From contig CALHAG010000008.1 in assembly GCA_937934305.1 (NCBI GenBank), positions 80,377 to 126,389 on the forward strand: DNA of 46,013 bases, written 5' to 3'. The notes below the pieces were generated by a model that saw only the letters and a list, made by a program, of their open reading frames with translations, did no database searches and had not been told where the DNA came from. A program made the translations under genes and the position numbers. This DNA is from Candidatus Caldarchaeum subterraneum (GTDB lineage Archaea > Thermoproteota > Nitrososphaeria_A > Caldarchaeales > Caldarchaeaceae). Below, in pieces: positions 25,449-33,374 of this stretch; the stretch's first letter is position 1; every line of letters starts with the position of its first letter.

Positions 25449-25523
25449 GCTCCGGTAGTATAGTCCGGTCAAGTATGCGGGCCTCTCGAGCCCGAGACCC
25501 GGGTTCAAATCCCGGCCGGAGCA
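25449..25523 (+). tRNA. tRNA-Glu (anticodon CTC)
   Basis: 75 nt cloverleaf. The acceptor GCTCCGG pairs with CCGGAGC and the discriminator is A. The anticodon stem CGGGC/GCCCG encloses loop CTCTCGA, giving anticodon CTC. The T-stem CCGGG/CCCGG encloses the normal TTCAAAT loop. No intron, and CCA is not encoded. The last 19 bases overlap the 3' end of the photolyase gene on the other strand. Confidence 0.95.
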
Positions 25524-26878
25524 CTCCATCGTTGCAGATAGGTCTTTATCAGCTTCTTCCTCTTTAGGCTCTCAGCCGTCATTCTCCTCACTTTTCCATA
25601 GATGCTTGATTCGGTGAAGGGTCTGTCGAATGCTCCGAAGCACCAGCCTATTCCGAGGTAGCTGTTAGGGTCTTCGGCGTCAAGTCCATATTTGTTGTTA
25701 AGGTAGACTGCGTATCTGTACGCGGTTTCTGGGCTATCGGTCCATTCAAGCAGTTTTTTGCACCAGTACATGCGCATATAGTTGTGTATCTTACCAGTCA
25801 TGAGCAGCTCTCGCTGAGCCGCGTTCCAGTAAACGTCATGGGTTTCAGCTCTCTCCAGCTCACCTAGACTGTACACGTAGTCCCTGTGATCCCGGGCATG
25901 TATGCCGAGTGTCTCTCTAGCCCATTCAGGCAATCCTTCATACCTCTCAAAAAACGGGTTGTAGACCTCGGCGTTCCGGGCGAGTTCTCGCCAAACCACC
26001 AGCTCATTAATCAAGCTTTCAACATTAACGTCTCCCCGTCTCCTATACTCAAACACATGTTTCAAAACCTGGACCGGAGATATCATCCCGTAGCGGAGAT
26101 AGGGACTCAGCTCCGAGCATGAGTCAGACCCAGGGTCGCTGCGCTCCGCGGCGTATCTGTCGAGCCTCTCTTTGACAAATGTCTCCAACCTTTTTTGAGC
26201 CTCGTCTTCGCCACCTACCACATGTTTAACGGGCTCCACAAACTCAATTGACCCAAAATCTTTCGACAAATCATAGAATGTTTCATACCGTAGTCCCTCT
26301 ATGTCGAGGTCTGCGGAGGCTTGTTTCACAGGTATCGCCGGTACGGTCTCCAAAAAGTCGGTCAGCCTGTTCAGAAGTTTAGGCCTAATTGTTCTGGCAT
26401 AGGGTTCGGCCCTATTTGAAGCTGTTTTGACGGGAACAATCACGTCACCTTCAACCATCGTCACCGAGTGACAATGCTTTGCCAACGTTTTTCTAAAGGT
26501 TTGTTGGTGGCGTGTGTATCCCGCATCGACGATGACTGATACGGCTTCGTTTACGAGTTTCAGCAAGCTTTCGGTTTTGCGGACCAAAAAAAGAATTCCT
26601 CTTTTCCGCAGCTGTTCACCAACATTCTTCAACGCTCTCTGTATAAAGTGGAGTTTCCTCGTGTTCATGAAAGGCTGTTTTTCATCAAGATTGTAGACGA
26701 CGACCAGGCTTCGCCCCAGTCTGTTTGCCTCAAAAACCGCGTATTCCAAGGCATGGTTCCAAGATGAGCGGAGACTAGCATCCATGACATATACAAGATA
26801 ATCACCCCCATTATCCAGCGCCGTTTGAGCCAAACTAGTTAATCTCTCCGGCCTAAGGAAATCCGGAAAATACTTCAT
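25505..26878 (-). CDS. class II CPD photolyase
   Basis: 457 residues from ATG 26878. A light-driven flavoenzyme that splits cyclobutane pyrimidine dimers. Class II hallmarks are THDVYWNAAQRELLMTGKIH and MRMYWCKKLLEW, then YAVYLNNKYGLDAEDPNSYLG, and a final IYGKVRRM. The N-terminal antenna-type domain is present. The start fits a TTTATT box about 28 bp upstream; GTG at 26881 is the alternative. The C-terminal WSAPAGI is encoded by the antisense of tRNA-Glu, and the TGA stop comes from its T-loop. The gene lies between two tRNA genes, but no flanking direct repeat was found. Confidence 0.93.
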   Translation of the reverse strand: MKYFPDFLRPERLTSLAQTALDNGGDYLVYVMDASLRSSWNHALEYAVFEANRLGRSLVVVYNLDEKQPFMNTRKLHFIQRALKNVGEQLRKRGILFLVRKTESLLKLVNEAVSVIVDAGYTRHQQTFRKTLAKHCHSVTMVEGDVIVPVKTASNRAEPYARTIRPKLLNRLTDFLETVPAIPVKQASADLDIEGLRYETFYDLSKDFGSIEFVEPVKHVVGGEDEAQKRLETFVKERLDRYAAERSDPGSDSCSELSPYLRYGMISPVQVLKHVFEYRRRGDVNVESLINELVVWRELARNAEVYNPFFERYEGLPEWARETLGIHARDHRDYVYSLGELERAETHDVYWNAAQRELLMTGKIHNYMRMYWCKKLLEWTDSPETAYRYAVYLNNKYGLDAEDPNSYLGIGWCFGAFDRPFTESSIYGKVRRMTAESLKRKKLIKTYLQRWSAPAGI

Positions 26879-26933
26879 CACGGGTTCGACACAATCTCAT
26901 CAAATAAACTTACAACAATTTTTTCCGGGTGAA

Positions 26934-27007
26934 TGGACCGGCGGGGATTTGAACCCCGGACCTTCCGCGTGCAAGGCGGACGATCTTCCAGACTGATCTA
27001 CCGGCCC
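26934..27007 (-). tRNA. tRNA-Ala (anticodon TGC)
   Basis: 74 nt. The acceptor GGGCCGG pairs with CCGGTCC, including the G3-U70 wobble pair that is the alanine identity element; the discriminator is A. D-stem GATC/GATC, anticodon stem TCCGC/GCGGA with loop CTTGCAC (anticodon TGC), T-stem CGGGG/CCCCG with TTCAAAT. No intron, no encoded CCA. An A/T box (CTTAAATC) lies about 30 bp upstream. Confidence 0.97.
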
Positions 27008-27039
27008 CTTATCTGTGTGTTGGTTTTTTGATTTAAGGT

Positions 27040-28320
27040 TTAGCCCTTGTTGCCGCTTTCATTATGAAGGAGCTCCACCTCAACCTCCTGCCCCTCTTCA
27101 AACCCCTCAACCCCCTCAGGCACAACCAGTAACCCATCAGCCTTTGTCAACGTGGAGAGGAGACCTGAGCCCGTGAGCATTAAAGGTTCAACCAAAACCC
27201 CATCCGGTGTTCTTTTAACACATACACGGACATACGTCCTTGTTAAGGCGGGGTTGGCGACGCGTCTAGTCAACTTGCCTCTCACGGTGCATGTCATGGA
27301 AGATTTTCTGCCGTAGGCCCTCTCCAGCAAAGGCTTGACGAACAGCATAAAACCCAACGCAGCAGACACAGGATATCCCGAGAGCATGAAGACCGGTTTA
27401 CCTTTGACCACCGCGGCGCCTGTGGGCTTGGCGGGCCTTATCCTGACTCCGTGGAAAATGATATCTGAGCCGTCGACCTTTTTCACCGCCTCTGGAACTA
27501 AATCTTTCCCGCCGACGCTTGTGCCACCCGTTACGATGAGCATGTCCAAGACATCAACGGCCTCGGAGATCTTAGCGGCTATGAGGCCCAAGTCATCCTC
27601 AACCGTGCCCCAATCCACGGGCTCTGCACCATGTTCCTCCAGCAATGCTTTCAGCATCGGCTTAGAACTGTTTATGACCTGGCCTTCGCTGGGCTGGGTG
27701 CCGGGTTCGACCAGCTCGCTTCCCGTGCTCATGACACCTACCCGTACTTTCTTGTAGACAGGTATGGTGGTTATGTTGAGAGAGGCCAGTGCGCCTATGT
27801 GCCATGACCTTATCCGTGTCCCTCTCGCAACAACCAGCTCATTCATTCTAAAATCTTCACCAACTCTCGAAACATTTTGTAGAGGATGGACTTGGCGAGT
27901 AACTTCCAAAACATATTCCCCGATTCTCTTAGCATGTTCAGCCATCACCACAGCGTTAGCCCCCTCTGGAAGAGGCGCGCCCGTGTAGATCTCCACAGCC
28001 TCGCCTTGCGAGATCTTTGGAACATCCATTCTTCTGACACCTGCATGAGAGAATCCTTTGACGACAAGATACACGGGGTTGTTCGGCGACGCTCCGAAGG
28101 TGTCTTCAGCCAACACCGCGTAGCCGTCAACCGCGCTCTTCTCAAAAGGCGGCACATCAACAGGTGAAAAAATGTCATCCGCACAGTATCTGCCTAAGCT
28201 ATGTTCGAGAGAAACTTTCTCGACATCGGGATGGGTTGTTGATGTTTTCTCGAGAAGGAGTGATAATGCTTCAGAGAGAGTTGGTAAGGTGGCGAAGCCT
28301 GTCATTCTACGTGTGGACAT
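27040..28320 (-). CDS. moeA: molybdopterin molybdotransferase MoeA
   Basis: 426 residues. MoeA inserts molybdate into adenylylated molybdopterin. Blocks in order: PPFEKSAVDGYAV near 59-71 (family P-x-x-x-x-S-x-x-D-G-Y-A), IYTGAPLPEGANAVVMAE near 111-128, STGSELVEPG near 215, and VTGGTSVGGKDLVPEAV near 264-280, followed by SGYPVSA and a C-terminal domain IV. Length is normal, with no PBP-like extension. It follows the small helical gene by 6 bp and is probably in one operon with fdhD. Confidence 0.96.
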   Translation of the reverse strand: MSTRRMTGFATLPTLSEALSLLLEKTSTTHPDVEKVSLEHSLGRYCADDIFSPVDVPPFEKSAVDGYAVLAEDTFGASPNNPVYLVVKGFSHAGVRRMDVPKISQGEAVEIYTGAPLPEGANAVVMAEHAKRIGEYVLEVTRQVHPLQNVSRVGEDFRMNELVVARGTRIRSWHIGALASLNITTIPVYKKVRVGVMSTGSELVEPGTQPSEGQVINSSKPMLKALLEEHGAEPVDWGTVEDDLGLIAAKISEAVDVLDMLIVTGGTSVGGKDLVPEAVKKVDGSDIIFHGVRIRPAKPTGAAVVKGKPVFMLSGYPVSAALGFMLFVKPLLERAYGRKSSMTCTVRGKLTRRVANPALTRTYVRVCVKRTPDGVLVEPLMLTGSGLLSTLTKADGLLVVPEGVEGFEEGQEVEVELLHNESGNKG

Positions 28321-28326
28321 GAGTGT

Positions 28327-28560
28327 TTATTCACCAGTATTTTGTTGATTAACTTTTTCAGCCGCAGAGGCTCCTCTGCTCAAAAGCGTTGTGAGTACGG
28401 AAAGTATCTCGGTCAGGCTTTCAAGGAGTTTTCTCTGGCTGTCCAGGTAGTTGCGCAGGTTTTCCAGAGATGGGTTTTTCTCGAGAAGGGCCACAGCTTC
28501 CTCCAGCTGAGTTGTTTGTATGCCGAATGTTTTGAGAGCTGCGCGGGTTTGCTCTGACAA
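28327..28560 (-). CDS. small helical (coiled-coil) protein between fdhD and moeA
   Basis: 77 residues, no Cys, no membrane segment. The centre (about 18-60) is a run of heptad-like Leu/Ile spacing in a helical pattern (LEEAVALLEK, RKLLESLTEILSVLTTLL). I recognise no family. A GGTGAGGA Shine-Dalgarno overlapping the fdhD stop region precedes the TTG start at 28560 at proper spacing, which supports translation. Its place inside the fdhD-moeA operon suggests a part in molybdenum cofactor handling, perhaps a partner or chaperone, by inference only. Confidence 0.62.
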   Translation of the reverse strand: MSEQTRAALKTFGIQTTQLEEAVALLEKNPSLENLRNYLDSQRKLLESLTEILSVLTTLLSRGASAAEKVNQQNTGE

Positions 28561-28566
28561 GCTTCC

Positions 28567-29379
28567 TCACCTGGTGGCTATTTTGAGGACGGCTCCGGTT
28601 ATTCTCTCGGGGTAAGAGTACACTGTCAAGCCTTTACCCCTGACGACACTTGCCATGGTTACCCCTGACTTCAACGCGGCGTAAACCCCTGAGAAAATTG
28701 GACCACGAAGCGAGACGGTTATAGGTATTCCGACCCGGGCGGCTTTTAACACCATGTCAGACGCCTGACGCCCCGTTGTCAAAAGCAAGCTCCTGGTGAA
28801 ATCGATGCGTTGGAGAGCTGCTTTCCCAATAACCTTGTCAACGGTCACATGGCGGCTAACGTCCATCGCCAAGCTGACAAGCTGCCCCTCGGTGTCTGAA
28901 TATATGCCTGCCGTGTGAACCGAGACAGCGCGTTTAGAGTGTCTGCCGAACTCGGCCATCACATTCCTGAGCTTATCCACTCCGATTCTAAAGTCGCTGT
29001 TTACCCTGGGTTTTGTGTTATTGTCAAAGGCTCTGAGATAGTCTTCGACCGAGCCGCAGGAAGTTATTATGAGTTTAAACGTTTTGTATCTCTCCAGACG
29101 TTTCTCCAACTCCCCGTTACCTATGTTCAAGTTGACGAGGATGTCGAGACCATCGACCACGACATCACCAACCTGCTCCACATCATCCACAACACCATGG
29201 CCCAGGAGATGGCCCACAACCATCTCCTTCAGCTCATGCGGCGTCGCAAAAACCGTGACGAAGTGCTTCTCGTTAACGTATATGTTTATTGGAAACTCTA
29301 GAGCAACCTCGTCAACCACCGCTTCTCCGGTGTCAAGACGCACCCCTCTGACGCTGGTTGACAGGCCTTGTCCATGCAT
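28567..29379 (-). CDS. fdhD: FdhD, formate dehydrogenase accessory sulfurtransferase
   Basis: 270 residues from ATG 29379. FdhD transfers sulfur to the molybdenum cofactor of formate dehydrogenases and related enzymes. Blocks: DEVALEFPINIYVNE near the start, ELKEMVVGHLLGHG, then TSCGSVEDY, VHTAGIYS, DVSRHVTVDKVIGKA and LLLTTGRQASDMVLKAARVGIP. The family CxxC reads C-G-S-V, so only the first Cys is present. The upstream ATG-free extension to 29496 is rejected because a CTTTTAAG box at 29402-29409 lies 26 bp before ATG 29379. No formate dehydrogenase gene is in this window. Confidence 0.94.
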   Translation of the reverse strand: MHGQGLSTSVRGVRLDTGEAVVDEVALEFPINIYVNEKHFVTVFATPHELKEMVVGHLLGHGVVDDVEQVGDVVVDGLDILVNLNIGNGELEKRLERYKTFKLIITSCGSVEDYLRAFDNNTKPRVNSDFRIGVDKLRNVMAEFGRHSKRAVSVHTAGIYSDTEGQLVSLAMDVSRHVTVDKVIGKAALQRIDFTRSLLLTTGRQASDMVLKAARVGIPITVSLRGPIFSGVYAALKSGVTMASVVRGKGLTVYSYPERITGAVLKIATR

Positions 29380-29401
29380 CTGGTGAGAGAATACGCAGAG
29401 G

Positions 29402-29428
29402 CTTTTAAGCGTTAATGAATTAAAATAT
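29402..29428. promoter_or_regulatory. back-to-back TATA-like boxes for fdhD and the tRNA thiolase
   Basis: CTTTTAAG (29402-29409) serves fdhD on the minus strand (26 bp to ATG 29379). ATTAAAATAT (29419-29428) serves the thiolase on the plus strand (28 bp to TTG 29452). The starts are 73 bp apart. Confidence 0.5.
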
Positions 29429-29451
29429 CCGGGTAAGGGAGTTGGAGCGGG

Positions 29452-30378
29452 TTGTTGTCGACAGTTGAGAGAGAGGCTGTTTGCAACGTCTGCCACGACG
29501 GCAAGGCTGTTTACTATAGGGTGTATTCTGGTGAGAGGCTTTGCAGGACATGTTTTGTCAAGACCTTTGAGAAGCGGGTTATCCGAACAATCGGCAGATA
29601 CAAGCTGTTTAAGCCTGATGATAAAATAGCTGTGGCTGTCTCGGGCGGCAAAGACAGTCTATCTCTTCTCTATGTCTTGAAAAAGATTGAGAAGAGGTTT
29701 CCACGTGCCGGTTTGTTGGCTGTCACGGTTGACGAGGGTATAGAGGGCTACCGCGACGAGGCTTTGGAGTATGTTGAGGAGGTGACACGGATGCTGGAGG
29801 TGCCTCTTTACAAGACAAGTTTTGAGGAGGTGTTTGGAAAAACCTTGTCCGAGATAGTTGCTTCTAGACAGTTCAGGTTGAGTGGGTTGGCTGCGTGCAG
29901 TGTCTGCGGGCCGTTGAGGAGACGGGCTATAAACATAGCCGCTAAGAGGGCGGGAGCAACTGTGATAGCCACCGCACACACTTTGGACGATGTTGTTCAA
30001 ACCTATTTTCTCAAGACGTTTAGAGGCGAGCTTGGCACGTCGGAGATAGGGCTTAGGCTCGAAGGGCCTTTCATACCGCGTGTTGCACCCTTCAGACTCA
30101 CACCTGAGAGGGAGGTGGTTTTCTACGCCTACCTCCACAACATACCTTTCCAGAGCCAAGTCTGCCCCAACGCAGCGGATAGCATGCGAAACATGATACG
30201 CAGGTTTCTCGCAGAGTTTGATGAAAGATATCCAGGCTCACTCTTCGCCGCGCTCAGAAGCTTCGAGAAAACAGCAACACTTGGAAAGAAGATTCAAATG
30301 GTCTGCAGCAGCTGCGGTGAGCCGAGCAGCAGGGAGCTTTGCCGCGTCTGCGAGTTGACACAAACCCTCATACACTGA
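29452..30378 (+). CDS. TtuA/NcsA-type tRNA 2-thiouridine synthetase
   Basis: 308 residues. It adenylates and thiolates a uridine in tRNA (position 54 or 34, depending on subtype). The N-terminal zinc finger has C11, C14, C31 and C34; the PP-loop ATPase motif SGGKDS is at 64-69; the three Fe-S cysteines align as C149, C152 and C238; a second zinc finger closes the protein (CSSC near 302, CRVC near 313 by pattern). TTG 29452 fits a leaderless transcript. U34 or U54 specificity cannot be separated without phylogeny. It may act on the same wobble uridines as Elp3. Confidence 0.93.
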   Translation: MLSTVEREAVCNVCHDGKAVYYRVYSGERLCRTCFVKTFEKRVIRTIGRYKLFKPDDKIAVAVSGGKDSLSLLYVLKKIEKRFPRAGLLAVTVDEGIEGYRDEALEYVEEVTRMLEVPLYKTSFEEVFGKTLSEIVASRQFRLSGLAACSVCGPLRRRAINIAAKRAGATVIATAHTLDDVVQTYFLKTFRGELGTSEIGLRLEGPFIPRVAPFRLTPEREVVFYAYLHNIPFQSQVCPNAADSMRNMIRRFLAEFDERYPGSLFAALRSFEKTATLGKKIQMVCSSCGEPSSRELCRVCELTQTLIH

Positions 30379-30384
30379 GCGATG

Positions 30385-31557
30385 CTATATTTGGAAGAAA
30401 CCGAAGGTCGCGTAGGTGAAAGATATGTTTGCGACAACGAGCCCTATGCACAGAAGCGCAGCCGTGTTGACAATTACTTTTGCATGTCGGGCGTCTTTCA
30501 CAAACTTTTCCAAAACCGCTCTGAGGACAAGGCTGCCGTCAAGCATATAGATAGGCAGCATGTTGAAGACCGCGACCCCTATCGAGACGAGCTGCAGCCA
30601 GTAAAGTGTTCTATAGAAGTTGTAGGCTGAGAGCGGGTCCAGCCATGTGATGCGTGATGGGAAAAATGTGTCGACCTGTGTGACACCGAGTCCTCTCAAC
30701 ACACTGCCGAGGGTGAACTCTCTGCCTCTCACATCGGGGTTGGTGTCGAAAACATACTCATCTGTCAATGTTTTTATTCGGATGGTTTCTTTGATTGTTA
30801 TCGATGTGCCAAGTGTGCCGCGGTTGACTGGGACATCGTCGACGGAGACAATTATGTCGTTGACTTTGATGCGGGAGTTGCTGTCTACCTGGAGAGCGAT
30901 TAACCCTGATTCCTGAGGCATGAACGCCCCGAACATCAGCATCAGCGCCAGCATCCCGACGATGATGTTTGCAAACGAGCCTACCGCGGCCACCCTCATA
31001 CGTGCTCCTGGGCTGGCGGATTTGAAAGCCTCTTCATCTGGTTCAACAAATCCCCCCGGCACGATGAAAATCATGAAAATGCCGGCTGATTTTACAGGCA
31101 GGCCTTCTCTTCTGGCCGCTATGCCGTGCAGCCCTTCATGCGTTATCAACACTATGGCGAATGCGAGGAATAGGTAGGGCAGATTCTCGAGACGGATTGT
31201 TACGCCGATTATCAGGGGTATTACGATGTTTTGTCCACCGACTTGCTCAGGTCTGAAAAGATATGTTGACAGGTTTGTTGAGAGTATGTAGATTGCGAGA
31301 GCCATCAAGCCGAAGCCCATCGCCACAGCCGCCCTTGAAACAGCGTCCCATAACCTAGGCATCTTATCAGCCAAAAAATCAAGAGGCCGTGTTATGCGTC
31401 GGCTTTTAACAATCAAGAAAAGCGGGTAAAGCGTGACTGATGAGCCCGAAGCTGCTTCTTCGCCTCGCCCTCGCCGCTGCTTAACAACCCTGTATAGTAA
31501 GTAGGCTGCAACCCATCCGACAGCCAGCACGGCGAGAGCTTCGTAGATTGAAACCAT
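30385..31557 (-). CDS. site-2 protease-like membrane metalloprotease (M50)
   Basis: 390 residues. The zinc motif is H140-E-G-L-H144 inside a membrane helix. A later NMLPIYMLDGSLVL (near 345) provides the third ligand Asp of the LDG motif. A PDZ-like domain lies between about 215 and 290 (IKVNDIIVSVDDVPVN). At least six hydrophobic segments are present. Such proteases cut transmembrane anchors of regulators inside the bilayer. The family's usual LDGG reads LDGS. The ATG has an ATAAAATATA box about 26 bp upstream. Confidence 0.9.
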   Translation of the reverse strand: MVSIYEALAVLAVGWVAAYLLYRVVKQRRGRGEEAASGSSVTLYPLFLIVKSRRITRPLDFLADKMPRLWDAVSRAAVAMGFGLMALAIYILSTNLSTYLFRPEQVGGQNIVIPLIIGVTIRLENLPYLFLAFAIVLITHEGLHGIAARREGLPVKSAGIFMIFIVPGGFVEPDEEAFKSASPGARMRVAAVGSFANIIVGMLALMLMFGAFMPQESGLIALQVDSNSRIKVNDIIVSVDDVPVNRGTLGTSITIKETIRIKTLTDEYVFDTNPDVRGREFTLGSVLRGLGVTQVDTFFPSRITWLDPLSAYNFYRTLYWLQLVSIGVAVFNMLPIYMLDGSLVLRAVLEKFVKDARHAKVIVNTAALLCIGLVVANISFTYATFGFFQI

Positions 31558-31578
31558 CGCTTCCTATGACAAGACCGA

Positions 31579-31618
31579 TAAAATATAGGTTTACGGCTGA
31601 CGCATATTTTTTTATAAT
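31579..31618. promoter_or_regulatory. back-to-back TATA-like boxes for the protease and MscS-like genes
   Basis: ATAAAATATA (31579-31588) is about 26 bp from the protease ATG at 31557; TTTATAAT (31611-31618) is about 24 bp from the MscS-like ATG at 31638. The starts are 81 bp apart. Confidence 0.55.
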
Positions 31619-31637
31619 ACAACATAGTTTGAGAAAC

Positions 31638-32252
31638 ATGGCCTCGTCTCCTGAGCAGAAACAGGTGGCGAGAAAAACCGTTCAATCCTCCCTTCGGCTG
31701 GTGATGTATGTAATTCTCTACGTAGCTGCGGCGGCTGTTTTTCAGCTGCTGCTTTTTGATGTGTTGCCTGGATATGGGATTGCACTCGGTGACTATGCTG
31801 TGTATGGACAGGTTCTTCTGGCTCTGGGTTTTGGTTACCTGATTGTGTCCAGCATAAGCGCATTTGTTTACTGGACCCTGAGAGTTCGCTATGAGCATCC
31901 TGTCGCAGCTGCGGTGAGGAATCTTTCTAGGATACTTGGTTTAGGTGCTTTGGTGGCTTCTATAGCTGGAGGAGTTGGCGGCGCGGCCTCGGGCGTGGCT
32001 TTAGGAGGCTTTATCGGCATAGTGATTGGCTTCGCGTCTCAGCAGATACTTGGACAAGCTCTCGCAGGGCTATTCGTGCTCATAACACGCCCCTTCAAGA
32101 TAGGCGACAGCGTTAACGTCGCCGGAGAGGAAGGATTGGTAGAGGATATCACAACCCTCTTTACAATAGTCGCGAAACCCGACGGCACAAAAACACTCAT
32201 CCCCAACAACGCAATCCTCGGCGGAAAAATCCACATCAAGCCCAGTCAATAG
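31638..32252 (+). CDS. MscS-like small-conductance mechanosensitive channel
   Basis: 204 residues from ATG 31638. Three membrane segments (about 18-38, 48-78, 95-125) precede the pore-lining glycine/alanine-rich helix (GGVGGAASGVALGGFIG). The beta domain follows (PFKIGDSVNVAGEEGLVEDI, then TLIPNNAIL). The C-terminal alpha/beta vestibule domain of E. coli MscS is absent, so this is a minimal channel of about 200 residues. It would release solutes at hypo-osmotic stress. The upstream frame from 31548 is disfavoured because the TATA-like box lies inside it. Confidence 0.88.
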   Translation: MASSPEQKQVARKTVQSSLRLVMYVILYVAAAAVFQLLLFDVLPGYGIALGDYAVYGQVLLALGFGYLIVSSISAFVYWTLRVRYEHPVAAAVRNLSRILGLGALVASIAGGVGGAASGVALGGFIGIVIGFASQQILGQALAGLFVLITRPFKIGDSVNVAGEEGLVEDITTLFTIVAKPDGTKTLIPNNAILGGKIHIKPSQ

Positions 32253-32282
32253 TTATAGAAAAGGAAACAATCATTTATTCAA

Positions 32283-32705
32283 ATGCCTCACTACATCAGA
32301 TGCATAGAGGAGGAGACTTGGCTGACGGAGTCGAGGCCGATTGCGACTTGGCGGGCGCTGGAGAGGCTGGCTAAACAGCTTATGCCCGACACCGTTATAC
32401 AGCTTCCTCTGAGGCCTAAAACATACACACGGGAAGAGTCCGTGGCTTGGACAAATTTTTTCTTTAAAGTGAGAGACTACAAACCCAAGCCGCCTTTCGA
32501 TGTCTCGGTTTTCTACGTCGCGCCGCATGTAATTGATTACGAGAGACTTGCCTCGGCTTTAGGCACCACATCCGAAGAGGCGGCGATAATTGTTAAAACA
32601 CTTGACAAAACCTTGATGCTTGCTGCGGCGGAGGAGGCTCTACAGGCGGTTCTCCACAGTAGCCAGTATGGCCATGCTGTGGAGCTTGTTAGGGGCAGGG
32701 TCTAG
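32283..32705 (+). CDS. conserved-looking protein of unknown function
   Basis: 140 residues, soluble, no recognised domain. It is rich in charged and aromatic residues at the start (MPHYIRCIEEETWL), and the second half is helical (SEEAAIIVKTLDKTLMLAAAEEALQAV). Coding is supported by an AGTTATAGAA box about 28 bp before the ATG, good length between two genes, and a 4-nt interlocked stop (CTAG at 32702-32705) with the convergent gene. Function cannot be inferred. Confidence 0.7.
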   Translation: MPHYIRCIEEETWLTESRPIATWRALERLAKQLMPDTVIQLPLRPKTYTREESVAWTNFFFKVRDYKPKPPFDVSVFYVAPHVIDYERLASALGTTSEEAAIIVKTLDKTLMLAAAEEALQAVLHSSQYGHAVELVRGRV

Positions 32706-33244
32706 TCGCTCTCTTTTCTGAAGAGTTCGCTGAGGTCGAGCAATAGGATTATGCCTTTCTCGGATGGGAAGGGTTTTCCCTGACCAAGGTCCTCCAAAAC
32801 GTCTTCAGCCCTGTTGGTAAGCTCCTCGAAATCCTGCTTCTCCACGGGGATTAGGAATACTGAGAAACGCGGGGACGCTTCTATTTCCTTGAGGTCTGAG
32901 TCGGTCACGGGGAAAACAACCCATGTCAGCCTCCGAAGCCTATGCATGGGGACAGCGATAACCCAGAGGTCGAAACCTTCTCCACGTAGAGGGGCCATTA
33001 GAGTGAATGATGCAGATTCTTTGAAGCCGCTCCAGAGCTCCGCATAAAACTCGGCGGGAACACCGACTAGCAGCAGGTTTTTCCCCGGCAGACTCGAAAA
33101 CTCCTCAACATCTATTTCTCCCAACGCCGTGAGAGTTCCGGGTAGAACTCTTTTTTCATAGCCCTCATAAGTTTTGAAAATCTCTTTGTAGGACTCTACC
33201 TGCGACAGAGAGGCCAGCAATCTTTCTTCTTCGTCGTTCTTCAA
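32702..33244 (-). CDS. protein of unknown function
   Basis: 180 residues, acidic, no Cys, no membrane helix, no signal peptide. Alternating beta/alpha pattern with hydrophobic strands NLLLVGVPAEFY (about 55-66), FDLWVIAVPMHR (about 90-101), LTWVVFPV and IILLLDLSELF at the end. I recognise no family. It interlocks at CTAG with the convergent unknown gene, and 130 bp separate it from the aspartokinase stop; that gap shows nothing clear. Confidence 0.7.
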   Translation of the reverse strand: MKNDEEERLLASLSQVESYKEIFKTYEGYEKRVLPGTLTALGEIDVEEFSSLPGKNLLLVGVPAEFYAELWSGFKESASFTLMAPLRGEGFDLWVIAVPMHRLRRLTWVVFPVTDSDLKEIEASPRFSVFLIPVEKQDFEELTNRAEDVLEDLGQGKPFPSEKGIILLLDLSELFRKESD

Positions 33245-33374
33245 CGGTTAATGTCTGTTTAGCGTGTTATGAAAGGATTTCTTTTCTGGAGCTTGGATGA
33301 GCCACCCTAATAGATTAGCTGATTATGTGTTTGTGTCCATGAATGGTGTGTGGCTTGGTTGCTTGTTGCATCGG

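Noticed and set aside
25449-27007. Photolyase cassette as an integrated element between two tRNAs
   Set aside because: I looked for a repeat of the tRNA-Glu 3' end near 26880-26934 and found none; there is no integrase and the start has a normal local promoter.
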